A stretch of DNA of 64,000 nucleotides, from contig JANCIK010000001.1 of the NCBI GenBank assembly GCA_028532985.1, positions 4,340,001 through 4,404,000 of the forward strand, written 5' to 3'. Source of the DNA: Stropharia rugosoannulata. Taxonomy: Eukaryota; Basidiomycota; Agaricomycetes; Agaricales; Strophariaceae. The notes beneath the pieces were generated by a model. That model saw only the letters and a list, made by a program, of their open reading frames with translations. It was not told the DNA's origin and did no database searches. Shown here in pieces: positions 24,571 through 34,428 of this stretch (position 1 is the stretch's first letter; every line of letters begins with the position of its first letter). A program made the translations under genes and the position numbers.

Positions 24571-25932
24571 GGTGGTGTAAGTTGACGCTCGACCTTCAAG
24601 GCAACGGTGATCCGAGTGATAAGCTTTACGGTGGAGAGTCAGAACTCAGGATCCTCGGAAAACCTGGACGGAATTGCGGTGAAAGAACATCGATACCCGA
24701 TCTAGATAGCAGCTCAACAAATTCATAGTCCGCCGGGAACAAGCGAACCCAAGGCGAAAGTTAGGCAATAATACGTGGCTACTGATGTTGGTCAGTCATG
24801 GTGCATGAAGGCCAGCAGATACGGCGAGCTCCAAGCTGGAGCTGCTGTGCATCACGTTAATAGGTCAACACGAATGTTATGGACACGGTCAGCTGTGTGT
24901 GTAAACTCCGCGGACCGACAAACACTCGGACTCAACGATCGAATATGTGAATGTCCCAAGACGATCCTCAAAGGCGGCCTAAAGAAACGTTGTCAAAGGC
25001 TGATTAGAGCTTCTGGCCTAGTAGCTGGAAAAAAGGCAACACAAATTTGTATGTCACTGAAACATAAAGTAGTATGATAAATTTAGGACAAGGAGACTTG
25101 CACTTGACTTGCACACATGATAATAACAGATATCTGATACACAACTCCCTAAGAATGACGAAAGGTCACGTACTTTGGCACTGTCGCGCAAAATGATATG
25201 TAAGCAGAAGAATGCGTATCACGCTACTAGTAGCCATAGAGTAGTGGCCCGTAATTCCTTTCGTCATACATCCACTGTCCCCGCATATCAGCCATTTCAC
25301 TTTTGTGGGGTCTGTTCGTGAGAGCACCTGATACAGTCTAAATATTATTATTATTATGTGCTGTTTTTTTATAGACGTCCAGGACGTCAGAGACACTTAA
25401 TCTAAGCCATATGATTCGGCGAACACATAACTCTACGGAACTTGAACGTCAACGATAATTCCTGGTACTTGCAATCACCCGCTTTGCGATAGTGCTTATT
25501 TATATGCTATCAAGGCCTTGGAGATAGGACATGAAACTGGCCGCACGTTTAGTAATTAATTAGTAAAGAGGCAAGTTTTGGACTAACTACTAGCCTGCAC
25601 GACGCAGCATTCCCAGAGGAACCGCGTTCCCATTTGCGACAAATGCCATCAACTGAGCATCTCAAAAACCGATCTATGAGCAAACACTGCACCTCGAAGC
25701 ACCAGTGCGAAAGCCGATATGTCCAATCGAGCTCCCTCCCAAAATAAGCTCTGTCTTCTCTTACCGATCCCACGGACACGGCGCATCTCGTTTGGCCTCA
25801 AGCTCTCGTACGTACGATGGTGTAATTCTCAAAGGATATCTGGAAGATTTTAAACTCTGAAAGGGGCGTATAAAAACACTGAAAAGCAGCCCCACTTCCG
25901 TCGTTCCAGGTCTCCTCAATCAAAAGTAGAAT
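24571..25932. other. Intergenic, divergent promoter region
   Basis: Lies between the DAHP synthase start and the ICMT-like start. Short frames (24775-25077, 25549-25779) have no recognisable content. Confidence 0.5.
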
Positions 25933-26696
25933 ATGTCTCTTGCCCGCGCCGTCCTCGCCACCTTTCAAGCCCTCTGCAATGGCCTCGCTTGCACCCCACC
26001 AAATCCCACCAAGCCGAGCACTCGTTATCACACGGAAGAGCTGTACATTTTGCAGATAGCTCCCCTGATATTCAAGGTACGGTAGATGTACTCTGCGAGT
26101 TTATATGTTCTGAACCCGTCTTCTACTAGTGCCATCAAATCATCGCATACCTCTGCGCGTGCTTTGAAGTTGCATTCTACCTACGTACGCTTCTGCCAAA
26201 CCCGTCGTCACCTGTGGTGAGCGCGTTGTCGAACATGATATGCCCACTCGCGCCCCCACCGCCTCCCACACTCTTGCGCCTGACGCCCTCCTTCCTCCTC
26301 GGTGTCCTGGCGGTCTGTCTGGGAGCGTACATCAGACTAGACTGCTTCCGCGTCCTGGGCCCACTGTTCACCTTCGATTTGACGGTCCACCCCCAACACA
26401 AGCTGATCACCACACGCTTTTACGCCTACGTGCGCCACCCTGCCTACACGGGCTCTCTCCTGCTTGTATTCGGGCTAGCGTTCAGCCACCTCACGCGCGG
26501 CGCGTGGATGACCGAGTGCGGACCCCTGCGCGGCCGCACTGCGGGCGCTGTCTGGGCGGCGTGGTGGCTGTGGACGTTCTGCGTAGGCATCAGCCGGGCG
26601 GACGCCGAAGACAAGCAGATGCGGAAGCAATTTGGCAAGGAGTGGGATGCCTGGGCGAACGTCGTCCAGTGGTGGTTCCTTCCCGGACTCATCTAG
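25933..26696 (+). CDS. Isoprenylcysteine carboxyl methyltransferase (ICMT) family protein
   Basis: Two exons (25933-26076, 26130-26696; 53-bp intron) give 236 residues. The protein is hydrophobic with several membrane segments. It has the C-terminal ICMT/PEMT-like block: RFYAYVRHPAYTGSLLLVFG (SAM-site RHP-Y-G), then SRADAEDKQMRKQFGKEWDAW and a WW-F-PG end. Known role: methylation of the prenylated cysteine of CaaX proteins (Ras, mating pheromones) at the ER. Basidiomycetes carry several divergent paralogues, so whether this is the true Ste14 orthologue is open. The start ATG lies just upstream of a hydrophobic segment. Confidence 0.85.
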
Positions 26697-28159
26697 ATAA
26701 GAGCGCCTGCGAGAGCGAGGGGAATCGCCCCGTGTCCCACCTTGTGAGTCTTTGTCAGAGCTTATTTATTTGACGCCGGATTAACACTGCGCCGTCGTAC
26801 TCCAGTGTTGATTCGTACCGCCTTCAGAGTAGCTCCAAGGCATGCGGAGACAATTCTATCATAGTGCCCAAAAGAGACCAGTCTCGCCGGGATTTATGTA
26901 ACGGACAGCTTCTTAGAATGATTTGAGTTTTGCACCGGCGCGCTACTTCTCCTTATGTATTTCTTCTACCCGTATTTTGGACTCACGACTATTTGCTGGA
27001 CTCATGACGAACGAATGTACTTACGCTAATATTACGCTGTGCTATGAATAAACTTTACGTGATTAGGAACAAACTTTTATCTGCCGTAGTGTCTATGTCA
27101 GAGGCTATCACGTAAGTTAGATTGACAGTGTGAACCAGGTGCATAAGCTGGTAACACACGAGCGATGGACCTCTCCCTTTAGCTACGACGTGTCTTCCAA
27201 AACAGCTACTTTATTGTCTTTGATAAATTTACCACAAGTATCATATGACAAGGAAAGAAAGCTAAATCGGACCTGAGCAGACTCAACAGGAATATAGCAC
27301 TAAGACCATCCCGTGTGACTATTCAAAATGTGAAGTAGAGAAGGATGGAAACATGTTCCGAGAACTACATAATGTCAAAGGTGATTCGGTGGATAATAAT
27401 CCCGGATATGTGTAGATAATTAGTTACAATTTTGGGCGTCGACTTTTGTCCTCATGATACAGGTGTGTGAATATCCTCTATACATAGAGTCGAAAGGAAA
27501 TCCGAACACCAACGAAAATCCGGCACTTCAATCGAAGCCCGACTCGTGGAAGAGCAAATATGAACTCGGACCCTGCACCTCTAACGAGAATGATTCCCCT
27601 ATGATTAAAGTTGAGATACTGTCTCAAGAAAGAGAAATTTTTTCGCAAAGTCTATCACGCCTGTCATTCAGCCCCTATCATCCCAGGATGCTCGTAGGAT
27701 GTAAAATGCAAAGAAGAACAAGACTCGGAGACTCGGAGAGAAAATAGGTCGGTACCGCTTCACATACATTCGAAATTCAGACTCCCATGAGGACTTGAAC
27801 CGAAGCTAAAATTTGCATAGCCCAAGGCCCTGCAAAAAATCCCTGCCAAATCCCAGAAAGCTTTGTTACTTTGTAAATATAGACGGTCTGGGCACGCTAT
27901 ACATATAATATACTACTAAAATTTTAAACGAGTATGTGAAACGCGATGTATGTACTTTATACTTAAGTGGATAGCAAGTTCCTGTGATAGTTTCATCATG
28001 CACCTTTAGTGTACTTATGTAATATTTGTACTTGAAATTTACAAGGCAGATCTTAGATTGGACATAATGCTCTTCTTATATAATTCCTTCATTCAGCCCC
28101 ACCACTACTAACGTATTTTGTAAGTTATTCTTAGAAGTTAAGAGTCCAACATCAACTAC
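26697..28159. other. Intergenic, no supported gene
   Basis: Mostly AT-rich. A 97-codon frame (27454-27747) shows no known motif. Confidence 0.5.
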
Positions 28160-28322
28160 GGCGGCCGAGAACCGCAAGGCTCACTCGACCATCAACATCA
28201 CACCTCACGTAGCCGAGGCTTATTCTCACGCCCCCGCTACATCGTTCTCGCAACTTGTCCGTAACACTCTCAAGCTTCGAAGGCAACAAGAATGTGTAAA
28301 ACAGTTCTGAAGCGTAGAGTAC
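28160..28322 (-). repeat. Dispersed repeat, copy 1
   Basis: The reverse complement closely resembles 50342-50503. Shared blocks include GTTGCCTT.GAAGCTTGAG, ACAAGTTGCGAGAACGATG, GTGATGTTGATGGTCGAGTG and GGTTCTCGGCCGCC, with a 6-base gap difference. A short open frame exists in this copy but shifts in the other, so it is probably non-coding. Origin unknown (MITE- or SINE-like, or a degenerate element). Confidence 0.75.
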
Positions 28323-28811
28323 TGCCGTAGAATATTCATTATGCATTTAGATTATAAGAAATATGTAATGTAATGTATGTATTTAGCTGGTTCACAACTT
28401 ATCACAAGTGCTTAAACATCATAAGATTGAAGTAAGACTACCTAACAGATGCTAGATACCTGTATCAACGGTCGTTTACTTATCTGTGGCCTCAGATTCT
28501 TTTTCAGAGGCTTTAGCCAGTGCTTCCGTCGATTCAGAGCAAATATTACCTTCGAGCGCATTGTTTTCGTCAGTACCATTATTGGTGATTTTACCATGCC
28601 CGTGCATCAGAAAAAAGTGGAAAAATGGATAACCATATAAAATATCTTACAAATCCCATACAATTGATGTAATGTATCATCATTGATGCAATTTCAAAGA
28701 AACCTTACAACTGTGAATATAAAGTGTTTATACTAGCTTGAAGATTTCTACAATTGCTGCTATTCTGTGCAAGTATTATTAAAGTATTACCAATAGATTA
28801 TAATAATGGAC
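28323..28811. other. AT-rich intergenic spacer
   Basis: Only a weak 63-codon frame (28449-28640) is present. No motif is seen. Confidence 0.4.
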
Positions 28812-29530
28812 AAATCTGGCCTCACATTGTCTGTATATGTAAGTGTGCCTCAATAGCATAAACTACATCTAAACATGGGACTCATATTGTCTGTATATGT
28901 AAGTGTGCCTCAATAGCGTAAACTATATCTGAGGTGCTGGATATGGCAGGTCACATCCAATATGGGTATTTATGACACTCATGTACAAACATGGGGTTCA
29001 TATTGTCTGTATATGTAAGTGTGCCTCAATAGCGTAAACTATATCTGAGGTGCTGGATATGGCAGGTCACATCCAATATGGGTATTTATGACACTCATGT
29101 ACAAACATGGGGCTCATATTGTCTGTATATGTAAGTGTGCCTCAATAGCGTAAACTATATCTGAGGTGCTGGATATGGCAGGTCACATCCAATATGGGTA
29201 TTTATGACACTCATGTACAAACATGGGGTTCATATTGTCTGTATATGTAAGTGTGCCTCAATAGCGTAAACTATATCTGAGGTGCTGGATATGGCAGGTC
29301 ACATCCAATATGGGTATTTATGACACTCATGTACAAACATGGGGCTCATATTGTCTGTATATGTAAGTGTGCCTCAATAGCGTAAACTACATCTAAACAT
29401 GGGACTCATATTGTCTGTATATGTAAGTCTGCCTCAATAGTGTAAACTACATCTGAGGCGCTGGATATGGCAGGTCACATCCAATATGAGTATTTATGAC
29501 ACTCATGCATAAACATGAGCCTTATGTTGT
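28812..29530. repeat. 116-bp minisatellite array
   Basis: Full units start near 28991, 29107, 29223 and 29339 (exact 116-base spacing), differing mainly at GGGTTC/GGGCTC. Shorter units that lack the CTGAGGTGCTGGATATGG...CACTCATG part occur at both ends. Each unit contains ATTGTCTGTATATGTAAGTG and GCCTCAATAGCGTAAACTA. The array lies 150 bp beyond the stop codon of the DUF6698-like gene. Confidence 0.95.
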
Positions 29531-29683
29531 TAGTATATGCCCCCAGATTGTCATATCTTTCTGTTGATTCTTATTTAGATCCACAACAATTACAAAAAAA
29601 TAATTATTTTGCAGTATTTATATACTATGTACTCCCAAAAGTTAAAATATAAACTAGAATAAGCATATTTAGTAATGGGTTAT

Positions 29684-31288
29684 TTATATAGGTGGTGTGG
29701 TTTCCCGAAGTCTTCTTTGTCTTGCTAGCTTGTCTCGGGATTTCCGCAAGTTTACAGATGTGTTGTTGTGATACGGAAATATTTGTCTATTATGCAATAA
29801 ATAGTTAGTTAGGCATTTAAATAGAGCAAAATCAATTGGCAACACTTACTTGCTCCACCACTTAAGAAGATTTTGTGATCGTTTTTGTGCTTCTGGTCCA
29901 CAAGGTGCCTCAAAAAAATCAACCACTAACTCATACAGGGCCCGAAAATTGAAGGAATTGTAAACTTCTACCCAATAACTAGCATTAGTTAAATTAAAGG
30001 CCAGCTACAGAAAAAAAATAGAATTGAAATAATTAGATCAATCAAATGGACCAATATATAAATTTACTCACCAAGACAGCAGCATAAGCAATAGATCTTG
30101 GCGTAACTCGACCATCCATGCCAAGAATGTTTGCAACATTGCATTTAGTTGCCTTTCTTTGTGAGGTTGACACAATTTTTTTCTTTCTTGCTGAACCAGT
30201 TTCATCTTCGTCATTGAATGAATCAGACGATGAAGGTGATATAAATATACTAGAATAGGTCTACTACAGCGTCAGAATATAAGCTAGCAAATACCCTATG
30301 ATAAACATACCTTAACAAGCAAGCCACTTCGCAAAAATCCTTTCTCAACATTCTCAGGATCTCCTTTTCCGTAAGGATAGAAGCATCGAAGAAAATATTC
30401 CTCTGATACGTTGATAGTACCTTCGCGAATTCCATTACAAGTTCTGCAGAGTATAAATCAATTACACACAATACAACCAAATTCAATTCTAAAACTCACA
30501 ATTCATCATCCCAATCAAACTCAATTGAGCAAAGAAGACGGCCTGTTATATCATTTTGCAATCCGCGATCATCTCTGCATTTTGTATTTAGCGGGGGATT
30601 AGGAGCATATTCTGCATTGAGCCATAATGCAACCTCTTCTTTGATTCTCCTAAGATCATCGCTGCGCGCGTCATTTGCACCCTTCTGCAACTATCAGGAA
30701 TAAGCTTCATGGTATAGTATGCACAAGAAATAAAAGAATGCAGACGAACCTGCATTAAGTAGGCATCAACATCGATATCTGGATCTTCTATCGCAGTTCG
30801 GACGGAAGGAATTATTTGCACGAGCACTTTAAATGCAGCATATCGATTTTCAGACCTAATAGTTCTTCAGATATAGTAGTAAGCAAATGGAGCAGATAGT
30901 TAACGTACTCTTGCTCCCTTTGTTGACCCTCCTCATCTAAATCCACGTCATTGTCTACGTCTTCGTTGTTGCAGTGGTCGTCGGCAGCCTGAAGAAGATC
31001 GTCAAGGGAGTCATATAAAGTTACGAGTCGTCTGATTCCGCGTCCCATGGTGATATTTGTACTATAGGCAAACTTAGTGAAGTAGTGATAACTTACTAAT
31101 GCAAAATCGGCGTACGGGGTTTTTTTTGTTTTCCCTTGGGAGAGCTCTTTCACCTTTTCTTCACACGCGGCCAGGCGACGTTTATAAAATGCAATACGTG
31201 CGGATGGACTAGTACTGTGTTCATCCGAGTCCGCGTCCGGCGTGGGTAGAGGGTGATTCGGAGCGGGATCGTTGGTTTCAGAGGACAT
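29684..31288 (-). CDS. DUF6698-like protein
   Basis: Seven exons (31288-30909, 30855-30750, 30690-30500, 30443-30311, 30260-30072, 30004-29850, 29786-29684) join in phase to 418 residues. The N-terminus is low-complexity with a short coiled coil (RIAFYKRRLAACEEKVKEL). Blocks typical of this Agaricomycete-expanded family follow: MGRGIRRLVTLYDSLDDL, QKGANDARSDDLRRIKEEV, DRGLQNDITGRLLCSIEFDW, KGFLRSGLLVKTYSSIFISP, NVANILGMDGRVTPRSIAYA and SKQIFPYH. It looks intact. Function is unknown; copies are often numerous and near transposons. A possible donor near 31100 (GTAAGT) is not used in this model because no in-frame acceptor fits. The upstream frame to 31333 has only a GTG. Confidence 0.85.
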
Positions 31289-32147
31289 TTGGATATTTGC
31301 GGGATCACGGAATTTCAATGGAGACAGCGGCACCGTTCGCCCTTCATATACCTAGCCGCCAGTGAACGAGTCACCAAAGTGACTCAGGATGACTCGCATT
31401 GCAGTCTAAAAGATTTAGTACGATTTAAATAGGACACACAGCATCAAACAATAATGGCACATACACAAACTTACTCAAAATAAACTTAGAAGAGTTGTAC
31501 TGGCCGAAGAATGGCAACAACTAAGTTACGAGCGTTAGGGTAATTAAGATCCACCTCAGCGGCCAGTCAAAGAAAGCGACAAAATTATTTTCCAGCATGA
31601 TTTTGGCCAGATATTGTGGTGTCAATAAAGGTCTGTATATCGCGCAAAAGCGATGGAGCTACAATTTCTGATGTATTTTTTGACATCGATAGTAAGCCTC
31701 GTTCGTGGTTGGTTAAAGTAACATTCGATAGTTTGCTGCATAATGGCCTGGACTACCGATGTGTTTTCTACAATATGGCAAAGTATTGCAGCAATATACC
31801 TGAAACTCCCGACGCCCTGATTCGTCTGAAAAGCATATTTAGTCCGTCGCGTTTAACAAATTGGTTGGCCATTTCACGATTACGGGTGAGAAGAACAAAC
31901 AACCGTAAAACGGATAGCAGTTCATCTGCGGGCAGAGTATCAACAGCAAGGAGGAGTAGACGAAGTTGAACACTGGCCTGGGCTTCCGCTCGAGAGGACC
32001 CACAGATATCGGATCAATAACCACAGGCTCATCTTCTTTGGGAAGCGTTATAGACCGAGGCTCATCTGCTAATGTAAACCAATAGACGCGTTTCCCGGAT
32101 GATATTTTGGAGGAATTGGTGTTCTGACGTACCCGACCATTTTGTAG
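31289..32147. other. Intergenic, no supported gene
   Basis: A 117-codon plus-strand frame (31616-31969) shows no recognisable domain. No 5' exon of the eL38 remnant is found here. Confidence 0.45.
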
Positions 32148-32390
32148 AAGCGCGCATAAAGAAAATCCCCTCGAAGGTTTCCAATGGCAAGACCTAGACC
32201 AAGTTCAAGGTCCGCTGCTCACGGTATCTCTACACACTCTCGGTGGACGATCCGGAGAAGGCTGAGAAGCTCAAGCAGAGCCTGCCTCCTGGTGCGTGTC
32301 CTTTTCGTCGCAGAAATCCATAAAATTAACTCCGCATATTGTGTTGTTACAGGTTTGACTATCATCGAGGTCGACATGCCCAAGAAGTAA
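32148..32390 (+). pseudogene. RPL38: Ribosomal protein eL38 (RPL38) fragment with in-frame stop
   Basis: Two exon pieces (32148-32291, 32353-32390) around a 61-bp GTGCGT...TACAG intron encode the C-terminal two thirds of eL38: ARIKKIPSKVSNGKT, stop, [18 protein letters not shown], then [19 protein letters not shown]. The stop is a TAG between GKT and TKF. The N-terminal part (MP-EI-DIK-FL) is not found upstream. The intron is kept, so this is a DNA-level duplicate rather than a retrocopy. The working gene is presumably elsewhere. Confidence 0.85.
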
Positions 32391-33150
32391 ATTCCGTGGC
32401 ATCTTCTTATCGGGTTCTTATCGGGTTGAGGGTCGAGCGTCATGGATCATGTATTTAGGCCCAGGGATGTCGGTTGCACTCAAAACATATACAACGTGTA
32501 AATCATTCCATGCCATGCACGTACATATGCATTATCAGCAGCTTCCTCCCGCTTCCTGTCCATCAGTCATCGCTTTTGGCAATATACACAATGCAATATG
32601 GAATTCATATGATAGCCTATGGCAATGCTGGGCATTGTGTAATGACTGTATGAATCTCCTGTTCACCGAGTCCCTCGCAAACTCTCTGTCAACGCTGGAG
32701 TAACGAAGAATGAAATTAGTCTTTATCCACGGAAGGGCATACAAGTGGCGAGTGGATTGGATTCAGGAGCCGGTGCTGCTGTTGGTTATGTGGGCTATAT
32801 CACGAAACTTGTAGAACTGAATTGATATTTCGACCACTGCATATTGAACGACCATTGCCGCATGGGAACTGTAACGAACGCGCTTGTCTTAATGTCTGTC
32901 TGTCTTAACGGATTGGTTCATGAATAATGTCTCTCACGGCAACTTCCCCAAATGCATATCTGATCTTGATACTTTTCGGTTTACTGGCCCTGACAGCTTT
33001 GTCTCCGTGGTCTAGTCGACACAGAATACTGCCTTGCTCGTTCACCCTTGTTCACATACCCCGTCAGCGGTTGGCAAATGTCCACAAAATTGCAGAGTGA
33101 ATGAGTACAACATACCTAAATAGTCATACTTGAGGAAACACATCCGCATG
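32391..33150. other. Intergenic, no supported gene
   Basis: Only short frames without motifs. Confidence 0.45.
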
Positions 33151-33870
33151 TCACTGAACTAGATTTGCGTATAGAGTCTCCTCAAAGGCTGTGAAGGCCT
33201 TCAAATTCTCGGGGCCGCGGCTTCCACTCGTCTCGCCAGTGAGCTGGGTACTAAAGATACCCGCAATCTCCGTGGTGTAGTCCATGAAAAAATATGTTCC
33301 TGCCCATCCTGCGGCACCATTTTCTGTCAAGTGCTTATATGTGAGGAAGTTTAAAAACTCACAGAACGCTGATCCTTTCTTACGGCCCCAGGGGGCGTCG
33401 GCGGATGAGACGGCCAGTGCGGTACTCCATGAATTTCCCCTCGTCGGGGCTGATATTGTAAAGAGGTCGAGACTCTTCACGCCCTCTTCAGTAGACGCAC
33501 CAACGAAGATGCTGCGGACGCTGTCGACCACAAAATAGGATTTGTTGCCGTGCCCTCTGCATGTCATTGTACGCATGAATATGTCCAGATGAGGTGCGAA
33601 TTATGAGAATTCACTCACTGTAGTCCTGCAGGATGTGCCGCAAGCGAGGTAAGTAGTCGCGGAGGGACATATAAAGACCGACTCCTCCCATATGGCGAGA
33701 AACTGCATGCATTCATTCAATATCTCTTGCAACTCGCGATATAAGCTGCTTACTGCTAACCTTTGGTAGATCCTGTTCTATGATTTTGCCTTCGTGTTGT
33801 GGCTCAAAGCCATCCGAAGTGCGCCTGCTAAATTGAGTGTCAGCGCAAGGGAGACAATATCAATCATATG
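33151..33870 (-). pseudogene. Beta-lactamase-like (serine hydrolase) C-terminal fragment
   Basis: Pieces match the C-terminal half of fungal beta-lactamase/transpeptidase-like proteins: HMGGVGLYMSLRDYLPRLRH (about 33710-33630), then SLDLFTISAPTRGN and GWAGTYFFMDYTTEIAGIF with a T-Q strand near 33250, and a final FEETLYANL. The catalytic SxxK and YxN half should lie upstream (above 33900), but that space shows no trace. The last part has an awkward read-through (CEFLNFLTYKHLTE) where an intron would be expected. I read it as a truncated, decaying copy. A functional short gene is less likely. Confidence 0.7.
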
Positions 33871-34428
33871 AGCTGAACTCCCGCTGCCTCCAAGACCACC
33901 GCACGGATGACCCTGCAGCGCAGTTAGAAAAAATCTACAACAACGACTGATTATAAGTAACTATACAGTAGAGGAAGGTGGACGTACAACGAGTACCTAC
34001 ACAGCGGCACCGCCGCACAACAAATTGACGCAATGGTTACAGCATATCTGAAATCGGAGGAAAAGAAGTTTGTTCAATGTAATTTCGACCTTTTAACACA
34101 GCACGAAGTTCAGGGCGAGCCGCAGAGGTTTCACGTGATGGTGTATTCGTGATCACAAAAATTGATGTCAGCCGTGAACGGCTCATCCATGGCATAGCAC
34201 CTTAGGTGGATGCCGTGTGTCGGCGGTGTCCGGCATTCCGGCGATGGTTTGTCCCACAGATTGCTTGATCCACTAACACTTAACGTAACACAAGGAAACA
34301 AATATTATATTGAACAAAAGGTGGGGGAAGTCCCCCCACCTTTTGTTCGATGGAGAACATGAAGACGACTAAAACTAGCAAGATACATGAAAACGACTAC
34401 TCCCAGTGAAGATGAAGCAAAAAAAAAA
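33871..34428. other. Intergenic, with a strong hairpin
   Basis: No coding evidence. It includes the inverted repeat at 34312-34348 just beyond the stop of the deaminase-like gene. Confidence 0.5.
34312..34348. repeat. Perfect inverted repeat (16-bp arms, 5-bp loop)
   Basis: GAACAAAAGGTGGGGG, then AAGTC, then CCCCCACCTTTTGTTC. It lies about 80 bases downstream of the stop codon at 34429 of the minus-strand gene, so it would form a stable hairpin in its 3' UTR. It may be a mini inverted element or a 3'-end signal. Confidence 0.8.

Noticed and set aside
28812..29530. CRISPR-like array
   Set aside because: The repeats are contiguous 116-bp units without unique spacers, in a eukaryotic genome with no cas genes. 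It is a minisatellite.
31066..31100. Short intron (35 bp) in exon 1 of the DUF6698-like gene starting GTAAGT
   Set aside because: Too short and shifts the frame. Reading through keeps the frame to the conserved MGRGIRRLV block.
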